Assembly (NCBI RefSeq): GCF_000331005.1
Contig: NZ_AEJB01000648.1
Location: 1 to 54,931 of the forward strand
Reading direction: 5' to 3'
Length of the DNA: 54,931 bases
Source: Streptomyces turgidiscabies Car8
Lineage (GTDB): Bacteria > Actinomycetota > Actinomycetes > Streptomycetales > Streptomycetaceae
Below are positions 44,047 to 52,541 of the stretch, in pieces. The notes beneath the pieces are model-generated. The model had not been told where the DNA came from. It was given only the letters and a program-made list of their open reading frames with translations, and made no database searches. Both the position numbers and the translations under genes were made by a program. Numbering within the stretch: position 1 is the stretch's first letter; the number at the start of each line of letters is the position of its first letter.

Positions 44047-45540
44047 TCAGCCCGCCGCAGACTCGGTAGCGGAAGCGGACGACGTTTCGGCGCCGACCGC
44101 CTCGGCCCGCTCGTCCCGGCACAGGAGCGCGTACAGCCCCGCCGCCAGCGCCGTGCCGATGAACCACGAGTACGGGGCCACATCGTGGAAGTCCTTCACC
44201 AGGGCGAGCACCGCCGCGACACCGGCCGCGGGCAGGAAGGCCCACAGGGCCTTGGGGTTGACGCCCTTGCGGTAGTAATAGCGCGACCCGGGCTCGCCGT
44301 TGAAGAGTTCGTCGACGTCGATGCGGCCCTTCTTGACCCAGAAGTAGTCGAGCATGATCACGCCGAACAGCGGTCCCAGGAAGGCGCCGAGACCGCCGAG
44401 GAAGTACTGGACGACCGTCGGGTTCGAGAAGAGGTTCCACGGGGTCACCACCAGCGCGGCCACCGTGCTGATCATGCCGCCGATCCTGAAGCTGATCTTC
44501 TGCGGCCAGACGTTGGCCAGGTCGTAGGCGGGTGAGACGAAGTTGGCGACGATGTTGACGCCCATGGTGGCGATGGCGAAGGTCAGGGCCGCCAGTACGA
44601 GCACCCAGGTGTTGCCGACCTTGGCGACCAGCTCCGCGGGGTCGGTGATGGCCTCGCCGAACACCTCGATGGAGCCGGCCGTGACGATGACCGAGACGAT
44701 CACGAAGGCCGTCGAGTTGAAGGGGAGTCCCCAGAAGTTGCCGCGCTTGACGGTCCTGTAGTCGGGCGCGAAGCGGGAGAAGTCGCAGAAGTTGAGCATC
44801 AGCGTGCCGTACGTGGCGATGATCAGCCCGATCGCACCGAACCACTGCCGCCACTGCTCGCCGACGGAGACCGGGTGCGGGGTGGAGGTGAGCGAGATGG
44901 TCCAGCCCGCCTTGGAGAGGACCCAGACGGCGAGCGCGATCATGACCAGCCAGATGGCCGGACCGCAGAAGTCCTGGAACTTCCGTACGGACTCCATGCC
45001 CTGACTGATGATCAGCGCCTGGATCAGCCACAGCGAGACGAAGGAGAGCCAGCCGAGCGCGTCGAGCCCGAGGAACGAGCTGTGCGTCCATGATTCGAGC
45101 CCCGGCCAGGCCGCGAGGAGCATGACGTTGACGGCGACGGAGGCCAGGTAGGTCTGGATGCCGTACCACATGATGGCGATGACGGCCCTGATCAGCGCGG
45201 GGATGTTGGCGCCCCAGACGCCGAAGCTGATCCGGCTGATCACGGGGAACGGAACGCCGTGCCGCTGGCCGATCCTCCCCATCCAGTTCATGCCGACATA
45301 GATGATCACGAAGCCGACGAGGAGGGAGGTGAAGATCTGCCACACGTTCATGCCGAGGACCAGCAGACCTGCCGCGAACGTGTAGTTGCCCAGGTTGTGG
45401 ACGTCCGACATCCACATCGCGAAGAGGTCGAAGACCTTCCAGTTGCGCTTGCCCGCGGGCGCGAGGTCCTCGTTGGTGAGCCGGGGATCGGGGACGAAGG
45501 CTGGGGTACCGGTGACTTCGGCACGGTCGGCTAGGGACAC
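44047..45540 (-). CDS. NCS1 family nucleobase/hydantoin/allantoin:cation symporter
   Basis: A 497-residue transporter of the NCS1 (Mhp1/PucI) family with 12 helices. Family motifs: DLFAMWMSDVHNLGNYTFAAG in helix 1, FGVWGANIPALIRAVIAIMWYGIQTYL in helix 3 with the substrate-stacking Trp, and NFVSPAYDLANVWPQKISFR. It co-transports a purine, pyrimidine, hydantoin or allantoin with a cation. GTG 45540 follows GGAG by 5 nt. The racemase gene follows in an operon. A perfect 16-bp dyad lies 68 bp before its start, and it diverges from a GntR-FCD regulator, the probable controller. Confidence 0.93.
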   Translation of the reverse strand: MSLADRAEVTGTPAFVPDPRLTNEDLAPAGKRNWKVFDLFAMWMSDVHNLGNYTFAAGLLVLGMNVWQIFTSLLVGFVIIYVGMNWMGRIGQRHGVPFPVISRISFGVWGANIPALIRAVIAIMWYGIQTYLASVAVNVMLLAAWPGLESWTHSSFLGLDALGWLSFVSLWLIQALIISQGMESVRKFQDFCGPAIWLVMIALAVWVLSKAGWTISLTSTPHPVSVGEQWRQWFGAIGLIIATYGTLMLNFCDFSRFAPDYRTVKRGNFWGLPFNSTAFVIVSVIVTAGSIEVFGEAITDPAELVAKVGNTWVLVLAALTFAIATMGVNIVANFVSPAYDLANVWPQKISFRIGGMISTVAALVVTPWNLFSNPTVVQYFLGGLGAFLGPLFGVIMLDYFWVKKGRIDVDELFNGEPGSRYYYRKGVNPKALWAFLPAAGVAAVLALVKDFHDVAPYSWFIGTALAAGLYALLCRDERAEAVGAETSSASATESAAG

Positions 45541-45607
45541 GGTGACTCCAGGGGCGAGGGGACGAAGCGGGAGGAGGCGGGGGGATGGTGGAGCGAGAGG
45601 CGGTTTT

Positions 45608-45623
45608 GTTTGGTATACCAAAC
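45608..45623. promoter_or_regulatory. GntR-FCD operator, perfect 16-bp palindrome
   Basis: GTTTGGTATACCAAAC is perfectly symmetrical and matches the usual FadR-type operator core TGGTATACCA. It lies between the permease gene and the divergent GntR gene, so it probably controls both. Surrounding sequence is unusually AT-rich for the window. Confidence 0.8.
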
Positions 45624-45713
45624 TGCCGTCATGGTCCCTCCGTCAAGAGTCCGGTCCGATATCCGCTCTGTTACGGCTCCGTAAATCACCCCCAGGTCGG
45701 CGAAGATGGGCCC

Positions 45714-46370
45714 ATGACGAAGATCGAACCGCTCGGAGCGGTGCGCGAGCGGGTCCTGGCGGCCCTGCGGGAGGAGATCATCGCGGGCCGGCTCGGGCCC
45801 GGGGACCGGCTCGTCGAACGCGAACTGGCCGAGCGATTCGGGGTCTCCCGGGTCCCCGTCCGCGAGGCGATCCGGGCCCTGGTCGCCGAGGGCTTCGTCC
45901 TCTTCGAGACCCCGCGGCGCACGGTCGTACGCCGTCTCACCCGGACCGACGTGGCCGAACTCTTCGAACTCCGCGAGGCGTTGGAGGTCTACGCGTCCGG
46001 CCTCGCCGCGACCCGCGCGACCCCGGCGGACCTGGCGGAACTGGCGGAACTCCTGGACCGGGCCGCCGCGGCGACGGCGGCGGACGACGCCGAGACCATC
46101 ACCGACGTCAACACCCGCTTCCACGACCGCATCCTGGCCACTGCCGGCAACAGCCTGCTGATCTCGGTCATGGAACCGGTCGACGGCCGACTGCGCTGGC
46201 TCACCCGCCGCAACGAGGAGTGGCCCCATCTCCTCACCGAACACCGCGAGTTGTACGACGCGATCGCGTCCGGCGACCCGGCGCGGGCCCGCGCCCACGC
46301 CCTGACCCACGTCCAGGCCAACCACCGCTCGACGGTACGGCACCTCTTCGGAACGGGAGGCGACCTGTGA
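45714..46370 (+). CDS. GntR family regulator, FCD domain
   Basis: A 218-residue regulator. The winged helix reads LREEIIAGRLGPGDRLVERELAERFGVSRVPVREAIRALVAEGF (about residues 17-60); the FCD ligand domain follows with ELREALEVYASGLAA, the metal-ligand pattern DVNTRFHDRI, and LLTEHRELYDAI. FCD proteins bind carboxylates or purine-degradation products. Target by context: the divergent NCS1 permease-racemase operon, via the palindrome at 45608. It overlaps the ferredoxin-like gene by 4 bp (GTGA). Confidence 0.94.
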   Translation: MTKIEPLGAVRERVLAALREEIIAGRLGPGDRLVERELAERFGVSRVPVREAIRALVAEGFVLFETPRRTVVRRLTRTDVAELFELREALEVYASGLAATRATPADLAELAELLDRAAAATAADDAETITDVNTRFHDRILATAGNSLLISVMEPVDGRLRWLTRRNEEWPHLLTEHRELYDAIASGDPARARAHALTHVQANHRSTVRHLFGTGGDL

Positions 46371-46786
46371 GCGCCCGTACGGTGATCGGCGCCGCCCGCA
46401 CCCGCCCCTGCACGCTGGTCGTCTGCCGTGGCTGCTGCTGCGGCGACCCGCGCAAGTACCCCGGCTACGACCACGACTGGCAGCTGGACCGGCTGCGTGC
46501 GGCGGCCACGGCCTCCGCCGGACGCCTCTCGGTCCGTACGGCGGACTGCCTCGGCCCCTGCGACCAGGCGAACGTCATCGTCGTACAGCCGTCCGGCGAG
46601 GGCCGCAGGCGCGGCGGGAAAGCCGTGTGGATCGGCTGGTCGATGGGCGACGACTGCACTGACGAGATACTCCGCTGGGCGGAGGCGGGCGGCCCGGGAG
46701 TCGCCCCTCCCCCGCCCACGCTGGAACTGCAGTTCATCCAGTCCTCGGGCGAGCGCACCCGGGACCGTACCCGACGCAATCGCTAG
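46367..46786 (+). CDS. Thioredoxin-like [2Fe-2S] ferredoxin family protein
   Basis: A 139-residue protein. Cysteines occur as VVCRGCCCGDPRKYPG near residue 17 and ADCLGPCDQANVIVVQP near 60-65, the pattern C-x(n)-C...C-x3-C of thioredoxin-like ferredoxins. An extra CCC run is unusual. The last 40 residues are Pro-rich then basic. It may carry electrons or act in metal sensing. The GTG overlaps the GntR stop by 4 bp, so it is cotranscribed with the regulator. It ends 18 bp before the convergent peptidase gene. Confidence 0.82.
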   Translation: MSARTVIGAARTRPCTLVVCRGCCCGDPRKYPGYDHDWQLDRLRAAATASAGRLSVRTADCLGPCDQANVIVVQPSGEGRRRGGKAVWIGWSMGDDCTDEILRWAEAGGPGVAPPPPTLELQFIQSSGERTRDRTRRNR

Positions 46787-46804
46787 CGGACAGCCGGCAC
46801 GCGG

Positions 46805-47785
46805 TCAGCCGACTCGGCCGCGGGCGGCGTACCGGTCCGTGGCCGCCACCAGCTCGTCCACCATGCCGGGCGCCCCCGCGTTGTGCCCCACCTCGTCGAC
46901 GACGATCAACTCACTGCCGGGCCAGGCGTGATGGAGCCGCCACACGGTGCCCAGCAGGTTCCCGGGGTCGAGGCTGCCCTGGACGAGGGTGCCGGGGATG
47001 TTCTTGAGCAGGTGCGCGTCGCGCAGTACGACGCCGTGCGCGCCCTCGTTGCCCTCACCCAGGAAGTGGTCGGCACCCCAGTAGTGGGTGACGGTCCGGG
47101 CGAAGCCCATGCGGAACACCGGGTCCTCGTAGCGCGGTACGGAACGGGGCGGCGCCGGGACCATGGCCGTCTCCCAGTCGGTCCACGCCCGCGCGGCGCG
47201 CTCTCGTACCTCGGGGTCGGGCGACTCCAGCAGCCGGTTGTACGCGGCGGCCAGGTTCCCGTCCCGCTCGTCTTCCGGCACCCCGGCGCGGAACTTCTCG
47301 AACGCCTCGGGGAACAGTTGCCCAAGTCCCCTGGTCAGCAGGGCCACTTCGGCGTCGGAGCCGGTGGCGACGGCGGTGAGCACCAGCTCGGACACGACCT
47401 CCGGGTGCGTCTGCGCGTACCGCAGCCCGAGCGCCGACCCCCACGACACCCCCCACACCAGCCAGCGTTCGATCCCCAAGTGCCGCCGCAGCAGCTCCAG
47501 ATCGGCCAGGATGTGGGCCGTCGTGTTGACACTCATATCGGTGTCGTACGCGCTCGCGTGCGGTGTCGAACGCCCCGCGCCACGCTGATCGAACAGCACG
47601 ATCCGGTACGCGGCCGGATCGAAGTACCGCCGGGAGAAGGCGCTCGCTCCGGACCCAGGCCCCCCGTGCAGGAACACCGCCGGTTTGCCCCGCGGGTTGC
47701 CGCAGACCTCCCAGTAGACGTGGTTGCCGTCCCCGACGTCGAGCATGCCGTGGTCGTACGGTTCGATCTCCGGATACAGGCCCAT
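46805..47785 (-). CDS. pip: Prolyl aminopeptidase (proline iminopeptidase)
   Basis: A 326-residue alpha/beta hydrolase of peptidase family S33 that removes N-terminal proline. Oxyanion motif HGGPGSGASAFSRRYFDP (about 40-57), FDQRGAGRSTPHA, the nucleophile elbow WGVSWGSALGL with the catalytic Ser (about 113), the Asp in VQGSLDPGN and the His in DEVGHNAG complete the triad. No signal peptide is seen, so it is cytoplasmic. A TACGTT box ends 6 nt before ATG 47785, indicating a leaderless mRNA. It is monocistronic. Confidence 0.94.
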   Translation of the reverse strand: MGLYPEIEPYDHGMLDVGDGNHVYWEVCGNPRGKPAVFLHGGPGSGASAFSRRYFDPAAYRIVLFDQRGAGRSTPHASAYDTDMSVNTTAHILADLELLRRHLGIERWLVWGVSWGSALGLRYAQTHPEVVSELVLTAVATGSDAEVALLTRGLGQLFPEAFEKFRAGVPEDERDGNLAAAYNRLLESPDPEVRERAARAWTDWETAMVPAPPRSVPRYEDPVFRMGFARTVTHYWGADHFLGEGNEGAHGVVLRDAHLLKNIPGTLVQGSLDPGNLLGTVWRLHHAWPGSELIVVDEVGHNAGAPGMVDELVAATDRYAARGRVG

Positions 47786-47860
47786 CAGGGCAACGTAACG
47801 CGCGTACGCCGGTCCGGTCGCGCGAATTTCGTGCGGGCGCCGGTCCTGGCATCGGCGCTC

Positions 47861-48562
47861 TCACCGCTCGTGCGGAAGGCCGGCCGCGCTCGCCGCGTCC
47901 CGCAGCACATCCCGGAGCATCGCGGGTGTGAGGCGGCCGGTGAAGGTGTTGCGCTGACTGACGTGGAAGCAGCCGAAGAGGCGCAGCCCGCCGCCGAGCG
48001 TGACCCGCGCCCCGTGTCCGAAGGCGGGACGCGGACGCGGCACGCTCCAGCCGGCCGCGTCGAGGGCGGGCAGCGCCGCCTGCCAGCCGAACGCCCCGAG
48101 CACCACCGCGGCCCGCAGGGTCGGCCGGAGCAGCTCCAGTTCGCTCACCAGCCACGGCCGGCACGCGTCCCGCTCCTCGGGCGTCGGCTTGTTGGCGGGC
48201 GGGGCGCAGTGCACGGGTGAGGTGATGCGTACGCCGTACAGTTCGAGCCCGTCGTCGACGCTCACCGCACCTGCCTGCGAGGCGAGCCCGACCTCGTGCA
48301 GCGCCGCGTACAGCACATCTCCGGAGCGGTCCCCGGTGAACATCCGGCCGGTGCGGTTCCCGCCGTGGGCGGCGGGCGCCAGCCCGACGATCAGCAGCCG
48401 GGCGTCCGCCGGCCCGAACCCCGGCACCGGCCGCCCCCAGTAGTCCCAGTCCGCGAAGCCGGCCCGCTTCGTACGGGCGACCTCCTCCCGCCAGGCGACC
48501 AGCCGAGGGCAGGCCCGGCACCCGGCGATCCGCTCGTCGAGCTCCGAGAGACTGGTGTCCAT
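47861..48562 (-). CDS. Uracil-DNA glycosylase, family 5 (UdgB)
   Basis: A 233-residue Fe-S uracil-DNA glycosylase. Motif A is VGLAPAAHGGNRTGRMFTGDRSG, with no Asp or Asn water activator in the family 1 or 2 position, the mark of family 5; motif 3 is HVSQRNTFTGRLT with the catalytic His. Cluster cysteines occur as CRACPRLVAWR near the N-terminus and in PVHCAPPANKPTPEERDAC. It starts base excision of uracil and deaminated bases, including hypoxanthine. A TACCGT box lies 6 nt before ATG 48562, so it is probably leaderless; a degraded GTCCAGTG precedes it. Confidence 0.92.
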   Translation of the reverse strand: MDTSLSELDERIAGCRACPRLVAWREEVARTKRAGFADWDYWGRPVPGFGPADARLLIVGLAPAAHGGNRTGRMFTGDRSGDVLYAALHEVGLASQAGAVSVDDGLELYGVRITSPVHCAPPANKPTPEERDACRPWLVSELELLRPTLRAAVVLGAFGWQAALPALDAAGWSVPRPRPAFGHGARVTLGGGLRLFGCFHVSQRNTFTGRLTPAMLRDVLRDAASAAGLPHER

Positions 48563-48612
48563 ACGTCCACGGTAGAGCCGGAGCACTGGACCGGAGTACT
48601 AAAGTCGAGGGC

Positions 48613-49134
48613 ATGGCATCTGGCAGGGCTCCCGAGGACACGGACACCGAAGGCAGCGCGCACCCCGAGGACAGCACCCAGGACGGCACCGTGGCAGACA
48701 CCGCACCGGCCTCCCCTGCGGTGGCCGCGGCCGACGCCGCCCGTCCGGCGAGCGGTGAGAGCGTCCGGATCGACAGCTGGATCTGGTCCGTACGTCTCGT
48801 GAAGACCCGTTCCATGGGGGCGACCGCCTGCCGAGGCGGCCACGTACGCGTCAACGGCGAGCGCGTGAAGCCCGCGTACGCCGTGCGCGTCGGCGACGAG
48901 GTCCGCTACCGCCACGCCGGTCACGAGCGGATCGTCGTGGTGAAGCGCCTGATCCGCAAGCGGGTCGGAGCCCCGGTGGCCGCCGAGTGCTACGTCGACA
49001 ACAGCCCTCCCCCGCCTCCCCGCGAGGCCGTCGCCCCGGCAGGCATCCGCGACCGCGGCACGGGCCGCCCGACGAAGCGTGACCGCCGCGAGATGGACCG
49101 CCTCCGAGGCCTCACCGGCCCCGACGACGAGTAG
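48613..49134 (+). CDS. S4 domain RNA-binding protein (Hsp15-like)
   Basis: A 173-residue protein. Residues 1-48 are acidic and disordered; residues about 51-100 form an S4 domain (VRIDSWIWSVRLVKTRSMGATACRGGHVRVNGERVKPAYAVRVGDEV), the Hsp15/RluB-type RNA-binding fold. The C-terminal part is basic. Hsp15 rescues stalled 50S-peptidyl-tRNA complexes; that function here is inferred from fold. It starts at ATG 48613, 7 nt after a TAAAGT box. It diverges from the glycosylase gene with only 50 bp between starts, so the two promoters overlap. Confidence 0.88.
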   Translation: MASGRAPEDTDTEGSAHPEDSTQDGTVADTAPASPAVAAADAARPASGESVRIDSWIWSVRLVKTRSMGATACRGGHVRVNGERVKPAYAVRVGDEVRYRHAGHERIVVVKRLIRKRVGAPVAAECYVDNSPPPPPREAVAPAGIRDRGTGRPTKRDRREMDRLRGLTGPDDE

Positions 49135-49269
49135 GAGGAGCCGGCGGCCGGCTCCCCTGTCCTCGCAAAGCCCTCATGGGCCTGACCCCGCACGGGCCGA
49201 GGACGCGGCAGTGGCGTCCGGCAGGGTCCCCGCGACCCCCGAACGCCACCCCCACCGTACGCCGGCATC

Positions 49270-49740
49270 TCACGCCTGTCGCCGCACCAGCCGCAGCAGG
49301 TCCGCGTTGTGTCCTCGGCGGGCCCAGGCGATGAGGGTGAGCGGCACGATGAGGATCAGGGGCGTCGCCGCGTACTGCCCGTCGAAGACGGCGACCTGCA
49401 CGACGAACGCGCCCACCATCAGCGCGCTCAGTGCCATCGCGGCCACCGACTGCAGCACGGGGATCAACAGCGCGACCGCTCCGGCCAGTTCGAGCAGCCC
49501 GATGGTGTACATGCCCGCGCTGCCCCAGCCCATCTTGTCGAAGGACTCGGCGGCCGACGAGTGCGCGATCAGCTTGGGCAGCGCGCTCGCGAGCCCGTAG
49601 AAGAGTGCCAGCACCACCTGAAGCACCCGCAGCGCGATCCAGGCGCGCCGTCCACGGGCGGACACCGGCTTGGCTGAAGCGACCTGCGTCGTGGACGCGG
49701 CGGCGGTGAGGGACGTGACGGGAGCGGTGGTCTCGGACAT
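49270..49740 (-). CDS. DoxX family membrane protein
   Basis: A 156-residue protein with four membrane helices and a Thr/Ala-rich N-terminus. DoxX pattern: ALRVLQVVLALFYGLASALPKLI (about 34-56), SFDKMGWGSAGMYTIGLLELAGAVALLIPV and ALSALMVGAFVVQVAVFDG. DoxX-like proteins associate with oxidoreductases and oxidative stress. ATG 49740 follows AGGAG by about 8 nt. It is monocistronic, with an 89-bp gap before the MOSC gene that lies upstream on the same strand. Confidence 0.9.
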   Translation of the reverse strand: MSETTAPVTSLTAAASTTQVASAKPVSARGRRAWIALRVLQVVLALFYGLASALPKLIAHSSAAESFDKMGWGSAGMYTIGLLELAGAVALLIPVLQSVAAMALSALMVGAFVVQVAVFDGQYAATPLILIVPLTLIAWARRGHNADLLRLVRRQA

Positions 49741-49829
49741 GGAGGTCTCCTGTGTGAAGCGGTTCGCGTTGCTGTCACAGAGGTAGACCGACCGTCGGCC
49801 CAGAACTCATCGCCGCCCGGCGGGACTTC

Positions 49830-50372
49830 TCAGACCGGGCGCAGAGCCTGGTGCGGTCCGCTGGGAAGCTCGGCCTTGATGGTGTCTCCGGGGCGCACCT
49901 CGCCTCCTTCCGTGACGATGCTCATGATTCCGGCCTTCCTGACGACGTTTCCGGCGGCGTCGCGTCCGACCACGCGTTTCAGCAGCCCGTCCTCGAAGTG
50001 GTCGATCTGCAGACAGGGGTTGCGCAGACCGGTCACCGTCAGCACCACGTCGTCGCCGATGTGCAGCAGGGTGCCGACCGGAAGCGCGAGCAGATCGACC
50101 CCCCGGGTGGTGATGTTCTCGCCGAGTTCTCCGGGAGCCACCTCGAACCCCTCCTCACCGACCTCGGCGAGGAGTTCCTCGTGGATCAGGTGAACCTGGC
50201 GCAGGTTCGGCTGCGTGGGGTCCTTCGCCATCCGCGATCGGTGCTTGACGGTAGTCCCGGCGTGCACGTCGCCCTCCACGCCGAGCCCGGCCAGCAGTCT
50301 GACGCTGTCCCGGTTCGGCTTGCTGAACGAGTACCCGCCGTTACTGCTGACCGCCACCACTGTGCCGCTCAT
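49830..50372 (-). CDS. MOSC domain protein
   Basis: A 180-residue MOSC protein, the fold found at the C-terminus of molybdenum cofactor sulfurases. Conserved parts: GDVHAGTTVKHRSR (about residues 33-46), LRQVHLIHEELL, GELGENITTRGVDLLALPVGTLLHIG, and LRNPCLQIDHFEDGLL with the single conserved Cys in the position used for persulfide or molybdate chemistry. It is a cytosolic stand-alone domain and may detoxify or transfer sulfur. ATG 50372 has only a weak GGG upstream. Confidence 0.93.
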   Translation of the reverse strand: MSGTVVAVSSNGGYSFSKPNRDSVRLLAGLGVEGDVHAGTTVKHRSRMAKDPTQPNLRQVHLIHEELLAEVGEEGFEVAPGELGENITTRGVDLLALPVGTLLHIGDDVVLTVTGLRNPCLQIDHFEDGLLKRVVGRDAAGNVVRKAGIMSIVTEGGEVRPGDTIKAELPSGPHQALRPV

Positions 50373-50418
50373 CCCACAACCCCCTGCCTCATGTGTCCCG
50401 GTGCACTACACCCTTTCC

Positions 50419-51096
50419 CTACCCACTGACCGCTCTCACCCAGACCCCGTCCTCCGTCAGATACCGGTCGACTCTCAGCCCCGCCTCCCCCAGAGCCTCC
50501 TCGAACTGCTCCGGTGTCAACGGCCGGGCCAGGAAGGTCTGGGTCCACACCGCGTCCGGGAACTCGTACTCCGCGCGCACCGAGTGGACACCGTCCCCGA
50601 CCGGCTCCGACGACACCAGCCGTATCGTGGAACCGCTCGGGCCGACCCGTTCGCGGGGCAGGTTCGTGTGGTAGTCCGCGCCCTCCCGCTGGATCAGCAC
50701 CTGGCCGCCCTCGGCGAGATGCCGGGCGCAGGTGCGCAGCAGTCCCCGCCGAACCTCCGCGTCGCCGGCGTGCACGAGGAACGACGCGAGCATCACCACG
50801 TCGAACTTCTCCCCCAGATCGAGATCCTCGATCGGGACGCATATCGTGCGCGCTCCCCGGACGCGCTCCAGCATCTCGGCCGACTCGTCGACCGCCGTGA
50901 CCGTGAAACCGCGCTCCAGGAGCGGGTGGGTCATACGTCCGACGCCACTGCCGAGCTCCAGGATGTGCGCGCCTTCGGGCGCCGACGCGGCGATGATGTC
51001 CGGCTCGTCCCCGATCGGCAGCCGCGAGTAGAGCTCCACCGCGCAGCCGTCCGGGGTGATCGCACCGGGTCCCGTGCCCTCATAGCCTTCACGCAT
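50419..51096 (-). CDS. Class I SAM-dependent methyltransferase
   Basis: A 225-residue methyltransferase. Motif I is ILELGSGVGRMTHPLLERGF (about residues 42-61), post-I VTAVDESAEML, motif II FDVVMLASFLVHAGDAEVRRGLL and motif III LAEGGQVLIQREG; the end is LTPEQFEEALGEAGLRVDRYL. It probably acts on a small molecule. The start is set at ATG 51096, where GAGG lies 7 nt before; ATG 51108 is an alternative. It lies 74 bp downstream of the acyltransferase-domain gene on the same strand and may share its transcript. Confidence 0.9.
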   Translation of the reverse strand: MREGYEGTGPGAITPDGCAVELYSRLPIGDEPDIIAASAPEGAHILELGSGVGRMTHPLLERGFTVTAVDESAEMLERVRGARTICVPIEDLDLGEKFDVVMLASFLVHAGDAEVRRGLLRTCARHLAEGGQVLIQREGADYHTNLPRERVGPSGSTIRLVSSEPVGDGVHSVRAEYEFPDAVWTQTFLARPLTPEQFEEALGEAGLRVDRYLTEDGVWVRAVSG

Positions 51097-51170
51097 TTCC
51101 AGCCTCATGCCCGCACAACGGCCTGCAGCGGCACGGCCGTTCCCGCCCTCTGCTTGTTCACCCGTTCGAG

Positions 51171-52121
51171 TCAAACCGGCGGGAGCGGGAACCATCCGTG
51201 CCCGATGTACCAGTGGCCGCCCGCCCGCAGATGGTCCCCCACGGCCCGTTCCACTGTGGTCCGCCGGGGCAGTTCGGCGACCGGGAGGTCCGGGTTCCCG
51301 AACACGAACTGGACCGGTTGGGTGTCGGCCGGCTCTCCCGTCTCCGGTGCGATCCGGAAGCGTTCCTGGAAGCGGACGATGTTGGAGTCCGCACCCAGAT
51401 ACCGCTTCAGCTGCGGATCCAGCAGCCAGGAGTGACAGACCCCGGCCGTGTACCGCTCCCCCGGAAAGTGCCGCGCGAAGAAGTCCGGGGCCAGGGCCAG
51501 GGACCGGTCGCAGGCGGCCGGGGACAGCGGTCCGTGGAAGTCGGGGATGTGCACGCTGAGACACATGGCGTCGGCGTCCGAGGCGAGGCCGGCGGCGGAG
51601 AGCGGCCCCGCCGCCTGTTCTCCCACACGTGCCCGCTGGAACTGCAGCCGCCCCAGCTGGAACAGCTCACCGTGAAAATGCAGCCGGAGCCACCACGGGG
51701 CCTGGGCACCACCCTGGCCGTGCCTTCTGCGGTGCAGCGCCATGTTCCGCCCGACATCGGCGAGCGTACGACGGGACACCTCGGGCGAGATCCCCAGGGC
51801 AAGGTGATGGGCGCGTACGCGGGGAAGCGCCGCGACGTACACGTACGCGGCGAAGTACCGGCCCAACGCGGCCGCCGCCCCGTCCGCCCGTTCCTCCGCC
51901 CGCCCGGTGAACAGCTCCGCGATCCGGTCGGCGGGCCATGGTGCCGCCCCGCCGATCTCGCCCATGTTCCGGACCAGCCCCTCGACACACTCCTCCAGGA
52001 GTCGCATCGCGGCGGAGTCACGGGTCAACGGGCTCCGCAGTGCGACCAGTTCGTTGATGTCCTCATGAGGCACGGCCAGGTCGAGCAGGATCTCGGGGAG
52101 GTCGTCGGCGTCCGGCAGCAC
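51171..52121 (-). CDS. Acyltransferase-domain protein (two-part GNAT-like)
   Basis: A 316-residue protein typical of actinobacterial acyltransferase-domain proteins with an N-terminal helical domain (about 1-130) and a GNAT-related C-terminal domain. Characteristic stretches are LSVHIPDFHGPLSPAACDRSL and GVCHSWLLDPQLKRYLGADSNIVRFQERF. The catalytic role is unproven; a transferase of acyl or aminoacyl groups is predicted from the fold. GTG 52121 is chosen, preceded by GAGAGAA, although a TTG farther up (52181) would also fit. Confidence 0.8.
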   Translation of the reverse strand: MLPDADDLPEILLDLAVPHEDINELVALRSPLTRDSAAMRLLEECVEGLVRNMGEIGGAAPWPADRIAELFTGRAEERADGAAAALGRYFAAYVYVAALPRVRAHHLALGISPEVSRRTLADVGRNMALHRRRHGQGGAQAPWWLRLHFHGELFQLGRLQFQRARVGEQAAGPLSAAGLASDADAMCLSVHIPDFHGPLSPAACDRSLALAPDFFARHFPGERYTAGVCHSWLLDPQLKRYLGADSNIVRFQERFRIAPETGEPADTQPVQFVFGNPDLPVAELPRRTTVERAVGDHLRAGGHWYIGHGWFPLPPV

Positions 52122-52225
52122 GGTGTGGTTCTCTCTCGTCGTCTCGGTGGGCCGGCGGTCCAACCCACGGTCTTTGGTCAACGTCAGGCGCGAAGAGTAG
52201 GTTGCAGAAAGGAGTGGTGGTCCCG

Positions 52226-52489
52226 ATGCGTACAGGCAGTGAGCCGATGACCGCGCGCAGTGCTCTGCGGGCGCGGCTGTGGCTGAGCGTGTGGGGGCTG
52301 GTCTGGGCGATCGCGGGGACGGCCGCGTTCGCGCTCGCCGGGCGTCCCGGGTGGGCGGCTGCCTGCGGTGTGCTGTGGCTGGTCGTCACGGTCGACCTGA
52401 CCATGATCCTTCGGCACATCCGACAGGGCCCGCACTACCAGCCGGGCCCCGACATCCCGCCGTACCGGCCGCCCGAACACGGCCCGTGA
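52226..52489 (+). CDS. Small two-helix membrane protein
   Basis: An 87-residue protein. Residues 16-36 (LWLSVWGLVWAIAGTAAFALA) and 41-62 form two membrane helices linked by GRPGW, followed by a Pro/Tyr-rich cytoplasmic tail PHYQPGPDIPPYRPPEHGP. No family recognised beyond that of short actinobacterial membrane proteins. ATG 52226 lies 11 nt after AAAGGAG; GTG 52217 is also possible. It is a singleton, overlapping nothing, divergent from the acyltransferase gene. Confidence 0.75.
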   Translation: MRTGSEPMTARSALRARLWLSVWGLVWAIAGTAAFALAGRPGWAAACGVLWLVVTVDLTMILRHIRQGPHYQPGPDIPPYRPPEHGP

Positions 52490-52541
52490 CCTCACGCACG
52501 CGGACGCGGTCATCGGAGTCGAACCGTCCACCGGCGAAGGC

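Noticed and set aside
47055..48854. 599-codon minus-strand frame across the pip and udg genes
   Set aside because: Out-of-frame shadow; contains only frame-shifted traces of the true proteins.
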